Of a DNA stretch of 64,000 bases, positions 34,101-49,100 are shown one piece after another. The notes beneath the pieces are model-generated. The model saw only the letters and a program-made list of their open reading frames with translations. It was not told where the DNA came from and searched no databases. The first letter of the stretch is position 1, and every line of letters starts with the position of its first letter. A program made the position numbers and the translations under genes. This DNA is from Rhinopomastus cyanomelas (lineage: Eukaryota > Chordata > Aves > Bucerotiformes > Rhinopomastidae). Location of the stretch: the NCBI GenBank assembly GCA_013400115.1, contig VXBP01005044.1, forward strand, positions 1 to 64,000, given 5' to 3'.

Positions 34101-37100
34101 TGGATTTTCAGCTATTTCTTCGGAGTAAGCATCCCACGTTTCGGTGGGATCTCCACTGGCACCTACAGCACTCCTGTAAAGGGCATCAAGTCATTACAGT
34201 AGGAGTTTCTTGCTTTAACAGTGTATTAAAAGCTCAATAATCACAGCTTGACACAACTTGAACCACTCAGATGAAGAAAAATGAAAAAGTCAGAAAAGCA
34301 GAAAAAACTCCCAACAGCAAACAAACCCATTTACTGCCAAATGCTGCTTCTGAAAGACTCATGATAGAAACCAATTTTAATCCTCTTCCACGAGGTGTCC
34401 TTGCATATTAGGATTTAGTTTGAGGATTCAACTGCCCCAAACCACAGTTACCTTCTGTAACTTAGGTCAGCTGGTAAATGGAATTTGTAATGAAATGACA
34501 AATCACAGATCTAGCAAAGCCCAGCCACTGGGGGTGACACACTGAACCCAAAAACTGTCACACAACTGCACTGTAATGCACAGGGTATTTACCCAGAGAT
34601 GTAAGACGCCAGATCTTCTTCAACTAGCTGGCAGTTAACACTAAAGTTTCTTCCATGAACAGCAGAGTCAATGAGTTCAACAGATAAGATGTTATCTGAA
34701 ATTCCTATGAATTAATAACAAACAGAATTAGCACTAATGTGCTCAGTGACAACAGAAAGGCCAGCTGTGGCTTCGTCAGTGCTAACAGGCATGGATTTGT
34801 AAAGTTACACTTGACTGGCAAAGGAATCCATTCTCATCATCTACAGACTTTGCTTAGTGCAGAGCTGTAGCATTAAAACACATCACTAGGGAAACTTATC
34901 ACTAAAAGTTATTGCTCCAAAGCAATGAAAATACTGTAGCATTGGGGAAAAACTGCTAGTAAGGCAAATATGCTGGGTTCTTCTTGATTCAGAGCAGTAA
35001 TCATTACATTCCCAGCTACCAACAAAGCCAGAAAGGCCCAAGATCACTCACACTTTTGGGAACAAACACATCTTAGTAAACCAGGCGACTCACATCACTT
35101 AATGCTGCTGTGGTCCTAAGATAACACTGAAGGAGCTTCTGCCAGAAGCTGCCTCAGTTCATGTCCCCTCCTATCAGTTCCTGTTTAGGCAGACTTCCTC
35201 CAGGCTACCCGTCCCAGGGACAAACATAACCATTTCACAAAAATACCATCTAAAACACAAGAGTGCTTGTTTCTACGTTTGAGTTGATTAACAGATGAAA
35301 TAAGACTCTTGGTAACTCACCCAGGACTATGCACTGCAGAACTTTATGCTCAGTGATTTCTTCAAACCGTTTCTTGGCTTTTCTGCTCCACTCACAGGCC
35401 CCTCTATAAGGCTGAATACAGGCCAGCCTGCACCTGATGGCCTGAAGAACAACTCAAGTTATGGATCCACCATCACACAAGCAAGACCATCTCATTACAG
35501 CCAAACCCCAGCTTTTGCTCTGCACTCATTTAACATCTGACCACCTCCTGTGAAGAGCTGGCCATCAACATCAAATTCAGATCTGCTCTTGATGAAATTG
35601 CTTCTCTTTGCTCCCTTTATTAGGTACTGAACTGGTGCAGCCATCAGCAAAGGTCGCTGCAGGTACACTATAACAAAATCCTTCAGCCTGTTTTGCTTAC
35701 GATATCATAGCCCAGACTCCAAGCATCATTGTCACCAACACTGGAGAAGGCTGAAGGACCCTTAATCAGATCCCACAGTACCATGTCACAACATTCCTGA
35801 AAGTTGTCAATTAGAAGACATAAAACAAAAGACATAGGGAAATCAGATAATTTTAGTATTAGGAATAGAAGTTCTCTTTACCAGCTTTACTACAAGTTTT
35901 GGTGGCTAGCCTGAGGCTTTAAGTTAACTCTGAATGGGTTTGTTTCCTCCTCACTGTTTATTTCACCAGAAAGAGGAGGAACACAGATAAGGGAAATAGT
36001 GCACTGAGAAAGGAAGTGGACTTGGAACACATGAAGTATGGAAATCACCCTTAAGATATCCATTAGCACTGAGGAACAGGTATACAGAGCAAGAGAAGGA
36101 TACCACATATCCACAAGGAATTATGGAGGTTTCTTCCCCCCAGAGAGTGGGCACAGCAGATCAACCCAGTTATCCAAGAACTTGCACATGATCTCACATC
36201 CTTCTGTTGGGGTTTTTATGCTGCATGAGTTCAATGTCTTGTATTTTGTTACAGCCCAGTAGCACATTAACTAAACTAACTGGTTTATCTCATCCCAGAC
36301 CTAATCCACCAGTGACACCTTTAACACACAGCACAATACCCAACACACTGCTTCATCTGCTCCAAACTGAAGCATTAACATGCCAACTGCAACAACACTG
36401 TTTCAGAACTTTCCTCAAGTCTCAATTCTTTTGACTGAAAAACTTCCCCCAGAAACAGATTCCAAAATAGAAACGGATTCTGCTTGCAGCAGATGATGTC
36501 AAAAGACATCACCTTACTGCCTCTGGTGCTTACAGCTTGTTAAAAAAACCCAACTAGCACAAGAAGCTTTAAGGTTCATCATAACCAATGTTGAAAACCA
36601 CAGCTACTCCATCAACTGAAGAGAAAGTACTTTCTACTTAAGTGCAGCTTTGATCTGGTGGAAATAGCTTCCTATCTCCTTCCTTCTTATAGTGAGGGGC
36701 CCAGAACTGAACACAGCAGTTCAGATGAGGCCTCACCACTGCCAAGTCCAAGGTCACAACAACATCCCTACTCCCACTGGCCATGCTATTCCCAATACAA
36801 GCCAGGATCCTGCTGGCCTTCTTGACCGCTGGGGCACACTGCTGGCTCATATGAAGCCAGCTGGCCACCAGCAGCCATCTTTTTCTGCTGGGCAGTTTTC
36901 CAGCCACTCTTCCCAAGATTATAATTTGAAATTGTAAAGAGTAAAAGTTAATCTGATTTACTATGGAGTAAAAGAAAATCTGAATTAAACAGTTTACTTG
37001 TGCCTCTTCACCACAAGGTGCCAGGACATTTCAGTTAACATGGAATGAAACAATGAAAAACAGGTTTGTTGATGATCAAGTCACAATGCAAGCCCAGGTG

Positions 37101-40100
37101 AGAAGTCACTTGCTTAACATTTCATTTACTAGCCACTCTCTCCCCTTCCATCCCGAGATTCTCATAATTCTGAGTGTTTGCTTCAGGCAAGTGCAAATTT
37201 ACCTCTTCTGGAGAGCTCAGAAACTCCTTCTTTACTCTGCGCAGGTCTGCAAGAGGTAAGCAAGCACTGTTGCCAAAATCAACAAATTTTACCACAACTT
37301 CGTGATCACTCAGCAGCTCTGCAAGTAAAACAGCCCAAGTTATTGGGAAGAAAGCGTCTGATGCAAGTTAAAACACAAGACTTTCAGAACAAACTTCACA
37401 GGCACACCACATAATCACAGAGTGTCACTTTCACATGCTCTGTGACTTACTTCAAACCCACCACACTGTTACAATAATTTTCTATAATTTTCTGTATGAT
37501 CCTAAAATTTTAAGTGTGCCACATCTTTTTATTCAAAGAGTATAAACCACTGTACTAACAAGCAGAACAGAATATAAATCAGTCCTTCCGACTTGATGAT
37601 GTTAACTTGTTAGGATACCCACTACAGACACTGTCTGGTTGCCACCAGTCACATCCAGCGAGTCACTGTGACCTAGTACCACATCTGGTTCTGGAGCCAG
37701 CCCTACAGAATCCATTCCTCACCCACAATCCGGGCTCTGCACCATCTCCCATCTTCCCGCTTTGCAATGCAGGCTTGGCCATCAAGGGGGCAGACAATTT
37801 CCAAGTTCTCCAAGTTCTCACTTTCATAAGCCTCCTGAATTCTCTCTGAAAGAGGTAAAAACTTCAGACTCCTTCTCTGTAAAGACTCCAGATTCTCTCT
37901 CTGAAAGAAGAAAAAGATATTGTTTTTAAAAACTGTATTAATTGGCATTTAATTAGCATTATTGCTCTTTTAAGGGGCATTTTTGCCCTAGTACTCAACT
38001 TTCTAGTCCTTTCCCCAAATGAAGCAGCAGGCTATGAACATGTAAAGGTAGCTAAAGACCCTCATAGCTGTTGAGCATTGCCCTGTTCCACCCTCACTCT
38101 GAACTGGTAAACTCTGAAATAGCCAAACATGAACTAACTACAACAGAGAACAGGAATTTAGACAAATTCCAGAAACTCTCGGAATTCCACAGACATTAAG
38201 AATTAATCCTTCACTTCCAAGAATTCCAAAGCTGGTAGCAATTGACAGAAGTGAACAGAAATTGGAGCTTCATTAAGGTGGACTCTACGAGCAGCTCAAC
38301 ATTAAATTGGTTGTTCAGAGCCTTATTTAGAGAGACTTTATTGCTGAACTTACCAAATGGAGATAGAAATCACCTGGACTATTAATGTGACAAATTACAA
38401 CAGAGACTTCTCTCTCCTGTGGGATATCAGCAGGACTATACTGTGAGACGATCTTTTCTAACTGATTGGGCAGATGCCATCTAAACATGAGGTAAATAAA
38501 ATGACATTTTCAATACATTCTGTCACAATCTTCCCTTTTACATTCAAAGGTCAGGTTCCCCATAAAAACTACAAAGCAGCTTTAAAGTAGTAACCTGGTC
38601 CATGCTTGGACTACCCCACTTGTAGTTGGGGCAGCCACCCCTCTCTAATGCTTCCTCACCCCCCCCACCCCCTCCATAAACCTTGAAAGCTGAAGGATGA
38701 CACATGGCAGTTGCCTCCTAAAACGGTTTTATTATTTGGAAGGCAGGAGCGTACACTGAACTGCTTTAAAAAGGCTCACATCCACTACACTAGCTAAGTA
38801 ATTTTCCTCTCTTATGGAAATAAGCAATTACCTGAAAAATACAGATGCAGCACAAAATCATTTCCCACTGCTTTCACCATCCCAATTACTTTTGTTCAGG
38901 CATCTACAGAGACAGTTCTCTGGTGCAGCCAAATTAACTGCCATTTCCTACAGGTTTGCACATTGCAGTCCTGCACTCAAACCCCCCTCGTGTTCTCCAC
39001 CTCCTGCCTCTTCCAATGATTCCTCTGAAGCAGCTCTCTTCTGCCCTAATGCCAACATCAAGCTCCCCATCACACCTTCCTGTTGGTTCTCCTATTTTTC
39101 AAGCTCCATCATGTTCTGTGGCCAGATCAGATGAGCCTGCCACTGCCTAGGCTAACAAATCAAAAAGCTAAAGGCTGACTTCTGAATGTTCTTAGGTGCC
39201 ATTTAGTAAAGGGGAAAGCAGGAAATCAATAGATACTGCTGAAGTTTAACAGGTCACACTAAAAACATTAACACTGCACAAATAAGTGGCTTAACTCACT
39301 TTCAAGTGTTAAGCCTCTAGAATTTATGCCATAAGAGCATAAACTGAAAGACATACCTTGCATAATCTAGAAAGACTAACGCATCCTTGACAGACACTGG
39401 TACTCTAGTGATGGCTTCATTAAACCGAGGTTTTCTCAAATCCACCATGAGAACACCATTCTCTTTTCCAAATACAACCATTAACACAGTTTTGTTCTTC
39501 ACCATTGTGGAAAACTGAGTCCTTGCTTCATCTTCCCAAACTCGTCTCTGTTAGGAAGAAAGGAAAACTTACTGAACAACAGAGAAAACAGAAGTTATAC
39601 AGAGTAATTAAAAAAAAGCCACATCCTTTCTGACATTTTATCTACCTTGAAAAAAAAACTTGTCTCTTGCATCAAGTTAAAGTTATCTTCTCATGAGTTG
39701 CTGCCAATCTGTGCTTTTTAGAATAGAAAGAATGAAATTACTAGTAAGGGAAGCACTTCAATCACACCTGGCAAGGCTGGCTCAGATCTTTCCTATTTAA
39801 AGTCATTTTAGACATCAGACTGCTAAAAACACCCCCAAAACCCACCAGCAGTTTCCTCTCAAACACAGAGCTGCACTGGACAGAGCTGAAAACCAAAGGA
39901 AGATGATTCAGTAAGTAATTACTGAATAAGACACCGCAGAGGTTCCTTTTCTAAGGGAATAAGGGTAGACTGTACTCTGTTGTTCTACTGAACAAGAACA
40001 GGTAACAACTCTCAAACAGCAAAAAGTAGTAAAAAAGGACAATCCCTGGGAAGATTCTCTCAGGAATTCCGAAGGCATTTTTCTGCTGCTTAAGTTATTA

Positions 40101-43100
40101 CCTGCATCAAGTTTACAGACAACCACAAAACAAGACCGTCAGTTCTGCAATTTGTTTTTACATTTGACTAAATGTCTACAGTAAGACTCCTGATACTTAA
40201 GTTTGAAAAATGTATTTCTAAACCCAGAGGCTTTTAAGACAGACTACTATCATTTGGTTTTTCTCCAGTGAAAGCAATGCACACACCCTAATTTAAGTAT
40301 TACAATAATACTACACTTGCGTTTCCTTCTGTTTAGACTGGAATAAGTTAATTGGAAAATACACATTTCAGTTCATTGAATATAAGAGTAAGTATCTAAA
40401 AGGAAAAAGTATCTCTGGAAATAGTGAAAACCACTTTTCCTTACTTCACTTCTGGGAACAATATCCTTCAGCGAACACTGCACTGCTAAGGGAGGAACAG
40501 CCATAAGCTCTGCTTCCATGCGCCAATCAGGCTTCCTTACAAACCAACTGATGTCATCTGTTTCAATCACTTGCAGAGCAGCAGATTCAGGCCTTTCAGT
40601 AGGAACAAATCTGTTGGTCAAGGGGAACAAAGGCAAAAAAAACCCCAAACCCAGACTTGAAATCAAAGACATTCATGGAAGTGAAACAACCACAAAGCCT
40701 CATTTAACTGCATTTTGTTTTAAACATTGAAGTCTAACACATTCTCTTTTGCAATACAAGTCTAAGCAAAACATTTTGATATTAAGGCTCTTGGACATCC
40801 TCACAACTAGTAACAGTCAAGATCATCAATTCTCCAGTTTGTTTTTACATTTGACTAAAAGAACATCTACAGTAGGAGTTCTGGTATTTAAACCTGAAGT
40901 ATCTAACAACTACTGCAGACAAAACTCTCTCCTTATAAAACGTACCCTGATAAAATCAGAACCACACAGCTCCCAAAATCAATCAAGAAGGCTTCCAGCA
41001 GTGCTATCTCAGAGACTTTATATCCCATGGCTTTAAAAGGCCTCCTCGTATTTCCACTGTTTTGGGGAATCAGTTCTGTGATGACTCCACGGCACCACTT
41101 TCCAGTTTCCTCATTCTTAATAAAGGTTAGGGCACCTGTATGAAGTTGGAATTAAAAATACACTGAATCAATACTGGAAATGTTAGTACAGCTCTGCGTA
41201 ACATCCCACAGCTCTCTGATCTCCCACACAACTTGTACACAAACCCTTCAAAAACTGTCTCAATAGCCACTACATGTTTCCTCTTCACAACATTCCTTTA
41301 CATGCTGCTTGTAAGGCCAGGAGCTTTGTGTCTTGTACCAGTAAGGAATTCCTGGCAAACTTGCTACATCTCCTTGTAAAGTGGCAAAAACCTACTCAAA
41401 CTGAGGGTTGCTGCACATTTCTTAGCAGCTTTCTCAACACCTCGTTTCTGGTGCAACGTCTTTCATTTTTACTTCGCGAACAGTTTCCATCCATTTAGTG
41501 ATCCCAAAAAAAGCATCACCTTTCCACTCCAAGAGAAATGCTGTTTGCATGAGAGAAAGGGAATTTACTGAATCCGTGAAGGACCTGCACCAGTCAGGAA
41601 AACCAGTACAGCTGAACAGTTCTCAGGGGAGAGCTGCCACCTAGTGCTGGAAAACAGCGCTTAGAGGAAGGTGCTTAGCTGCTGCTTCCTCTAAACACTC
41701 AGTTGGGGTCAAGAACTGCCTTCTTTACTTCTACCAGTTTAGAGGATTAAAAGAACAGGCTGATTTACCAAGCAGCATGTACAGAGCTCCCCAACAAGCA
41801 TTAGCTTTGTTCCAAAACACATTAAGAACTGCTTCACTATAGCTGAGGGGAAAAAACCAACCCCAGAGACAACACAGTGCAGGCTAACAGGATTTTCAGC
41901 TATTTCTGAAGACATCATAAGTTTACCTAGTTCCAAAATATCCCAAGGAAGAAGACAGGAACACTCATCACAGCAGAACTTCTTCAGTTTATTCTCCAAA
42001 GCCCTGACTTTTGGCCTCTGTGACAATCTCTGAACGTAGAAGTGGCAGGGATTTATAATGTGGCTCACAAGCACCAGTTCAGCTGAACGTGGGGAAGACA
42101 TAGAACACATTACCATCTCCAAGGGACTCAACAGAAGTTATCAGACACTTCATCAGCTTCATGCAGCTGACACATCTGCTCACACTTGTTTCAGACTAGT
42201 TATGACATTTACTTCGTGATTTAGTCTGCTCTTATGAGCTCCCTCCCACTACCCCACACAACACAAGGCTTTCGCTGCTTACAAAGCAGTAGCCTGAAGG
42301 TAACTAAGCTTGTGTTCCCTCTAACACAAGTTCCTCTAAGAGAAATAAGAAGCTTCTTGAAAGAAGTCATGCTTGATCAACCTGATAGCCTTTTATGAGC
42401 TCCAAGAAGTGTCAACAAGGTTGGAGAAGGGACTGGAGAAAAAACCTTGTGAGGAGAAGCTAAAGGAGTTGGGGCTGATTAGCCTGGAGTAAAACAGGCT
42501 ATGGGGAAACCTGAAAGGAAGCTGGAAAGAGGTGGGGGAGTTGGCCTCTTCTTACAAGGAAGTGACAGGACAAGAGGAAGTGGCATGAAGCTGCCCCAGA
42601 GGAACTTGAGGTTGGACATTAGGACAAACTTCTTCCTGGAACCAGTCATTAGGCCATGGAACAGGCTGCCCAGGGAGGGGGTTGAGTCACCATTCCTGGA
42701 CATGTTCCACAGTCACAGATTGTAGCTCCAGGACAGGGCTTTGGGGTGCCCTTGGGACAGCTGTGTTAATGACTGGACTCAAATATCTTAAAGATCTTTT
42801 CCAACCTGAATGAGCCAAAACAATAAAAAAACCAAACCAATCAGAAAACAAAAAACCCCAAACTAAGCCAAAAAAAAATCTCATTGCCCTAATCTTATTC
42901 TTCGCTCATATTGTGTCCTAGACTGAAGTACATCTTTGCACCAGCTCTCCTTCCTCATCAGCATCTCTTCAGTTAGTTTCTTACCCAACACTGTCACCTC
43001 TACTCCCCAACCCACATTAACATACGCATCCAACTCTCATTCCTCAATGGGATGGATCCTCAGTGAACAAAACCATTTTCCAGATAGGAAAACCACTAAC

Positions 43101-46100
43101 CAGCTTCTTGTTGAATAGGTGCTTCCATCTTGAAGGGTCTCCTACTCTGTTCATCAGCTGGAAATGCAGAGGAAAGCTCTGTTTAGTTTTAGATGTTTAA
43201 GGAATGAAGTTGTTTACATAAATATAGCAAAGCAGCAACCGGAGACAAGAAATCCCAGATATCAAACTGGTTCTGCAATGGCAACACTTCTGTTTGCTGG
43301 GACAGAAAGAGATACAACACATGCACAGGGCTAGCCACCTGCTGATTCCAACACCACAAAACCAGCACTAACATTCTTAGAGCCAACACACAGCTAACTC
43401 CTATCATGCTGCATGTCTGAAGGGATTTGGGAATTCCACTGGGATTCTGGAATAGACTATTTCAGACAGTCTGAATTAAACTTCACCTTGAACCCAGCTG
43501 TGTGATACCACAGTGACTCCTGTATGCCATCCCTATCCCCTTCAACCTCAACTCTCAAACACAACCAATCACAGCAATGGCCTAGGACACTGTGGACATA
43601 AAGCACTCTCGAAGCTAAGCATTTTAAGAGTATTAGTTTAAGATTATTAGCATTAATAACACTGCTTGGGACACAGTTGTCTATTCCCTACTACTATTCT
43701 CCCAAGTAACTGGAAAGTCAATGTTCCAGATTGTTCGTAATGCCTTCAGCCTCACTTCTGAACACCCCCTGGACACTAGCTGGGTTGGCTCTGCTAGACT
43801 CACTCCAGTGAGACAGGGGCTGCCAGTACTCTGGGGTCCAGAACCAGACACACACTTCTCCAGATTCAGTCTCACAAGAGCTTAAGAGAGGGCAACAATC
43901 ACTTCCTGGACCTGTCAGCTAGAGCTTCTCACTAGTAAAGTCCAGGGAAAACATGACAAGCTGAGGAACCTCAGTGTTATTGGTAGTTCATGTATGGCAA
44001 CGCCTTGAGAGAAGGCTCAGGAAGCCAAACCAGCTTTAAGAAGTTATTACAGTCTTAGAGCTAACAGTCAAAAAGGCTCATCCAGGTAATCACACAAACT
44101 TAGCACACCTCTTTGAGGGAACCTGGGACAAAGTCTTCACTAAGCTCAGCAAACAAAGAAGCCACAACAGAAGCACAAGGGAAGAACAAGTGCAACAGAC
44201 ATCAATGAATATTTTATAGGAGATCACTACAAACACAGATCATTATATAAACCCTGCACAACAATGGAACCTAGAAAGCATCAGGGATTGAGCAGCTTAC
44301 CTTCCGCATCATCTTCAAGTATTTCTTCTATTATAACATCTGGGCTGGAAGATGATTCTGATGAAAAGATAGTCTGGTGACCTACTGCAGGAGCTGCTTG
44401 CACTTGAGGACTCACTTCTCTACAAACATCATGCTTGTTTCCAGGAGTCTTTATTTTACTGTCTCGCCTAAGTGCTGGGGACATCTTCTCTACAGGCGAG
44501 TCACAGCCTGACTCTTCTTCAATGAGAGGAGCATGAGGTCCATTTCCTTCACTGTAGGTGGAAAAACATTTGTTTGGAAACGAGTTAATACTATTCCATC
44601 CACTTTTACAGAACCACAAGTCAAAGCAGGTGGTTTAGTAAGAACTCAGCAACGCACTACAAAACAAGCACCTGTGCAGCTGAAGGACAAGTGCAAGATC
44701 AAGGACAAAAGCTGAAGGAGTGCAGCTGAAATCCACTGCTACGTGTTTTTAGATACCAAGGAAAGAGTAACAGGGTTTGGGAAAGTTAAACACAAGTGGC
44801 ATGATGGAAATGGCACATTCTTGGGCTCAGTAAATTAACTGCCCTGATTCAATTATCGGAGACCAAAGGTACAAACAATCCGCAAAAATATGAACTTGAG
44901 ACAGTTCACGTTAAAAGCAAAAGGCACATCAGGTGCCTCTGCACTGCAACCTGCAGGATTTGCAGCTATTAAGAGTCCCCAAGAAGCCTATAAACAGCTA
45001 CAATTTTAAAAACAAAGACCAATGAGGGATAAAATTGTACCTCAGTAAATTCTTAACTTGTTTTGGCTTTTGATGCCATCAGTAAGAAAAAGGAAGTGGA
45101 AATACTATGCATTTCAGTATCTGCTGTGGATTTGATTTCCACACATCAGTAACTCCCGTGTTGAAATGTGTCCTGTGAACATGGAGGTGTGGTGTTGAAG
45201 GATGTGGCTTGCTGGACCTGTGTCAGGTTTATTGCTGGACTATGATCGTAAAGGTTTTTTCCAACCTTAGTTATCACTGCAACATTCCAGCCAAGCCTCA
45301 AAACCCCCAATACTGGGCTGTTCCAGAAAACTAACATGATTAAGACCAAGCTCTTCCTTTTTCTAAAAAGGAGAGGCTGCATAAGCTGGGATGTCACATG
45401 GCTCTGGGATGTCACAATGAAAGGGCCAAAATCCTGCACAGAAATTAAAGTCAGGTATGAACTGTTGCTACAAGCAAGACTGAAATTTGATTTACAATTT
45501 TTATCTGAACTAGAAACTACTTCTAGGTAGAAATAACTTACCCCCAGCACACTACAAACTCAGTAAGTACCTTGAAAAGAGAAATGATGTGAGTTGACCA
45601 CATGTTCTTGCTGGAGTTACCGCAAATTTCACTCTTTCCTGCTTCACTTTCCTTTCCAAGTATTTCAGAATCTGTTTCATTCAGCAGTGAACAAACGTTA
45701 TTATTTTATCAGTATTCTCACATTACTGCTCTTTAAAAATACAGATCAGAAGCAATGAACAGTAACTCAGAATCAATACTGCAACAGAAAGACACTAAAC
45801 CAATTACAGCTCTTAAATCTCTTTGTTTTCCCTAACTTCTTGTCATCTCACACTGTCTGGATCCTCATTTCAACTCAGGTATTCAGGTCCAGGAGACAAG
45901 AAACACAAACCTTTAGCCCTGTGCCTGACCTCCCTTACCTGACATTCTAATACCCACACCACACTCGGGGAGCCTGCACATCAGGACACTTCATGCCACC
46001 CTTGCTAGAATGCATTTGCTTTACACATTTACATAATTAAACATTTCTATGCCTGGGTGTCTTGAGTACAGGTAACACATAAGTGAAGGGCACAGACAGA

Positions 46101-49100
46101 ACTGGAGAAATTGTGGCTAACTCACCCTGTCTCCTGATGAAGGCAAAGCTGCTCTATCCCCATACCCACCACTGGAGGGAATCAGATGCTCCACATTTTC
46201 CTTTTGGGTGCTGGGACACAAGGCCCTGCAAAACAACAAGGAAAAAAACCCTGCATCTAAGAAAGCACTACCCACAAATACTTCAGACACAACCACAGTA
46301 CTCACAAACCTAAAACCAGGCACATTCCTGCTTTTGAAACAGTAGAATTCGCACATTTTAGATACCTCCTGTCCAAAAATTGTCCCTTTTCCTACCATAA
46401 TCGTAAGATGCCTCTGCAGTAACCACTGTTCATCTGACAGGGATTTATCAGAGACTAAATTTCTACGCTTTCCTTACAGATCTGCATAAAGCAGACTGCT
46501 TATGAGACAAATCTGTAAGAATTATCTGGTTCTGTTCTCATTTGTGTCAACAGGAATCTCCACAGTGGGGGGGACACACACATCCACTTAAGGACTTCCC
46601 TTAAGTTCCCCCAGGCCAGAAAAAGAAGCCAGTGAATCACAGAATCATAGAATCATTACGGATTGGAAGGGACCTTGAAAGATCATCTAGTCCAATCCGC
46701 CTGCAACAGCAGGATCACCTAAACCAAGTCACACAGGAACCCGTCCAGTCGGGTCTTGAACATCTCCAGTGAGGGAGACCTCCCATCGCGTGGACAGCAG
46801 ACAGATGTGATGGGGAATAACATTTTGAAACAACAAAACGAGGCTGGAAGTGTGATTTCGTGATGCTTTTGTCGCCATTTCTTTAACAACACCATTTTGA
46901 AAGCTTAGCTGTCTTTAACCAGGACTAGCAGGACTGACACGTAGCAGTAACTCACACCCCAGACACAACACATTGAAAGGTACGCTATATTCTGAAGGTA
47001 GCTATGCTGTATTTTTCCAGTGAGCAACTTGGAATCACTCTGTATGCTTCAAATTCCAAGCCTAGACCAGGTTTGTGGCCACCTGCGTTGATGTTCTTGC
47101 CATCCAACAAAGCAGACAGCACCAGTTTGATACCGGAGCCGTCCTGGCCCGCCAGGGCGCAGCCGCAGAGCAGCAGCAGGAGGCCGAGAGCGCGGCCCGC
47201 AGGGACTTGGCCCCCGCCGGCCGCCGCCATCTATTAGATGCAATTGCTGCATCTAATCTCTAGAGCTGTGACAAAGGAGAAGGTGCAATAGGAGCAGCAG
47301 CAAAGTGGTGGAAAGAAGCCAACTGGATAATGCAGCACCGCAGACAGGCATTTCATCAGCTCTCCATTCTGCCTGCGAATCCTGATCAGGGGTTACCACA
47401 GTGCTTAAAACTTTTCAGCTGCAAGCATGTCAAGACAAAGCAGTCTGTTTCCTGTCACTTTTCAATAAAACTGTACTGGAGTGTCCAGCAAGTTGTGTTC
47501 TAGTCCTATTAGACCCTGGGCTGAGAAGACCTTAGTAAACAACACACTAAAAACCAACAAGAGCCCCAAGCCAAGAAAAATAGCTGTAAATTCTTCCTAT
47601 GCCCAGCAACGCTCCTGCAGCCTGGCATCTAAACACAAAAACCAGCTGAGTTCAAAGAATTTTACCTTGCTTGTCTTTGTGAGGTGCCACTGCACTGGCC
47701 GAGGTCCACATCAGATTGGGTCTAAACTCAGAGGGGGAAAAAGGAAAGCAAATTCAAACATTAGGTTAAAGCCACCTGCAGTATAAAATACTTTCTATGT
47801 GTTTTCACCCTCAGAAACTGAGCTGAGCAGCAACAGGCCCAAGAAAACAGCTGCAAGCCCAAGCTCCGTAGCCACCAGTGGATCTCTGGGGGAAGTTCAA
47901 AGGGTTCTAGTAAAAGGAATCTGTGCTCCCAAGCTCCTTTCTTTTAAAGCAAAAATGAAGTCTTCACTTGACAGCTGACAGGTTGAAAGACTTAATTACT
48001 TACAAAAGCCCAACCCTGTACCTGTGCACCAGGTGCCTTTTTATCTGAAGACAAGAGGGTGGAACAGAGCTGGCAATGTGGGACACTCAGAACTGAAAAC
48101 AAACCCTCCTCTAACCAGAGGCTGGTCACAATTTCAGGCCCCCACAGTAACTAATCAACAGAAAAGCTTTAGATCTACTTACTCTTCTAGAAGAGAAACC
48201 CAGTAAGTCAGTGTCTTCATTCTCCACACAAGTAAGCAGCACTGGAAGAGCAAGGCACAGGAAACACAACAGACAGCAAATGTTAACTAAAAGGCATCTT
48301 AATACATTAATTAACTGTAGGCCATCCTAATTAGTAACACAACAGCAGAAACACAGAACAACTGGAGCTCTCTCCTAGGCAGAATTAATCAAGGCAGCAG
48401 GAATCTGGACACTGACTTTTGCAATAACACAATTTGAAAGCTACAGTCCAGATGAATTAATCTGGAAGTCATCAGGAAACTCAAGAAGCTGGTGTTTAAG
48501 GACCACAATAATAACAGCAGAATTAACTACATACTGGTTGTATTGTGTTGCTGCTACCTTCAGGATAGCATAAACACATGAAAAGGAAAACAAAAAGGCA
48601 AAATAAAACATTCAAAATGTGCACCTGCAGCATCAAGGCAAAAATGAAGGCTTCATGAAGCTTCCATGAACACTACACCCTCTCAGCAATTTTGCAACTC
48701 TTGGAAAACAAGATAATCAGGCAGAAAACCCCAGAAGATAAATCAAGTTCCTTTTAAAAAAAGCTTTTTGGTAACTTTGTCAAGCAAAACAGCAGGAAGG
48801 AAAGAGGAAATACTGATTAGTGGAAGATGGCCCTGTTCACTGCAGGGAGGCTGGACTAAAGAATTTTTCTAGAACCCTTCCAACCCAATGCAGTGTATCA
48901 TTGCTTTTGCAAGTACTGGAAGGGTAGTAGGTAACTACCTTAATGTTCATTAGTCAAATTGTGAAATTTGACGGCCCATCTACTGATTGTCTTTAACAAA
49001 CCATATAAAATATAACAGGGAATAACGCACATAACAAGATTGCTGTAATCAGGAATTCCCGAATTGAAGTTTACCTTTCAATGCTTTTGACAGAGACCCG

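Noticed and set aside
48019..48041. Tiny 23-bp exon candidate of RNF17 between good acceptor and donor signals
   Set aside because: Including it breaks the reading phase between exons 3 and 4, which otherwise join perfectly.
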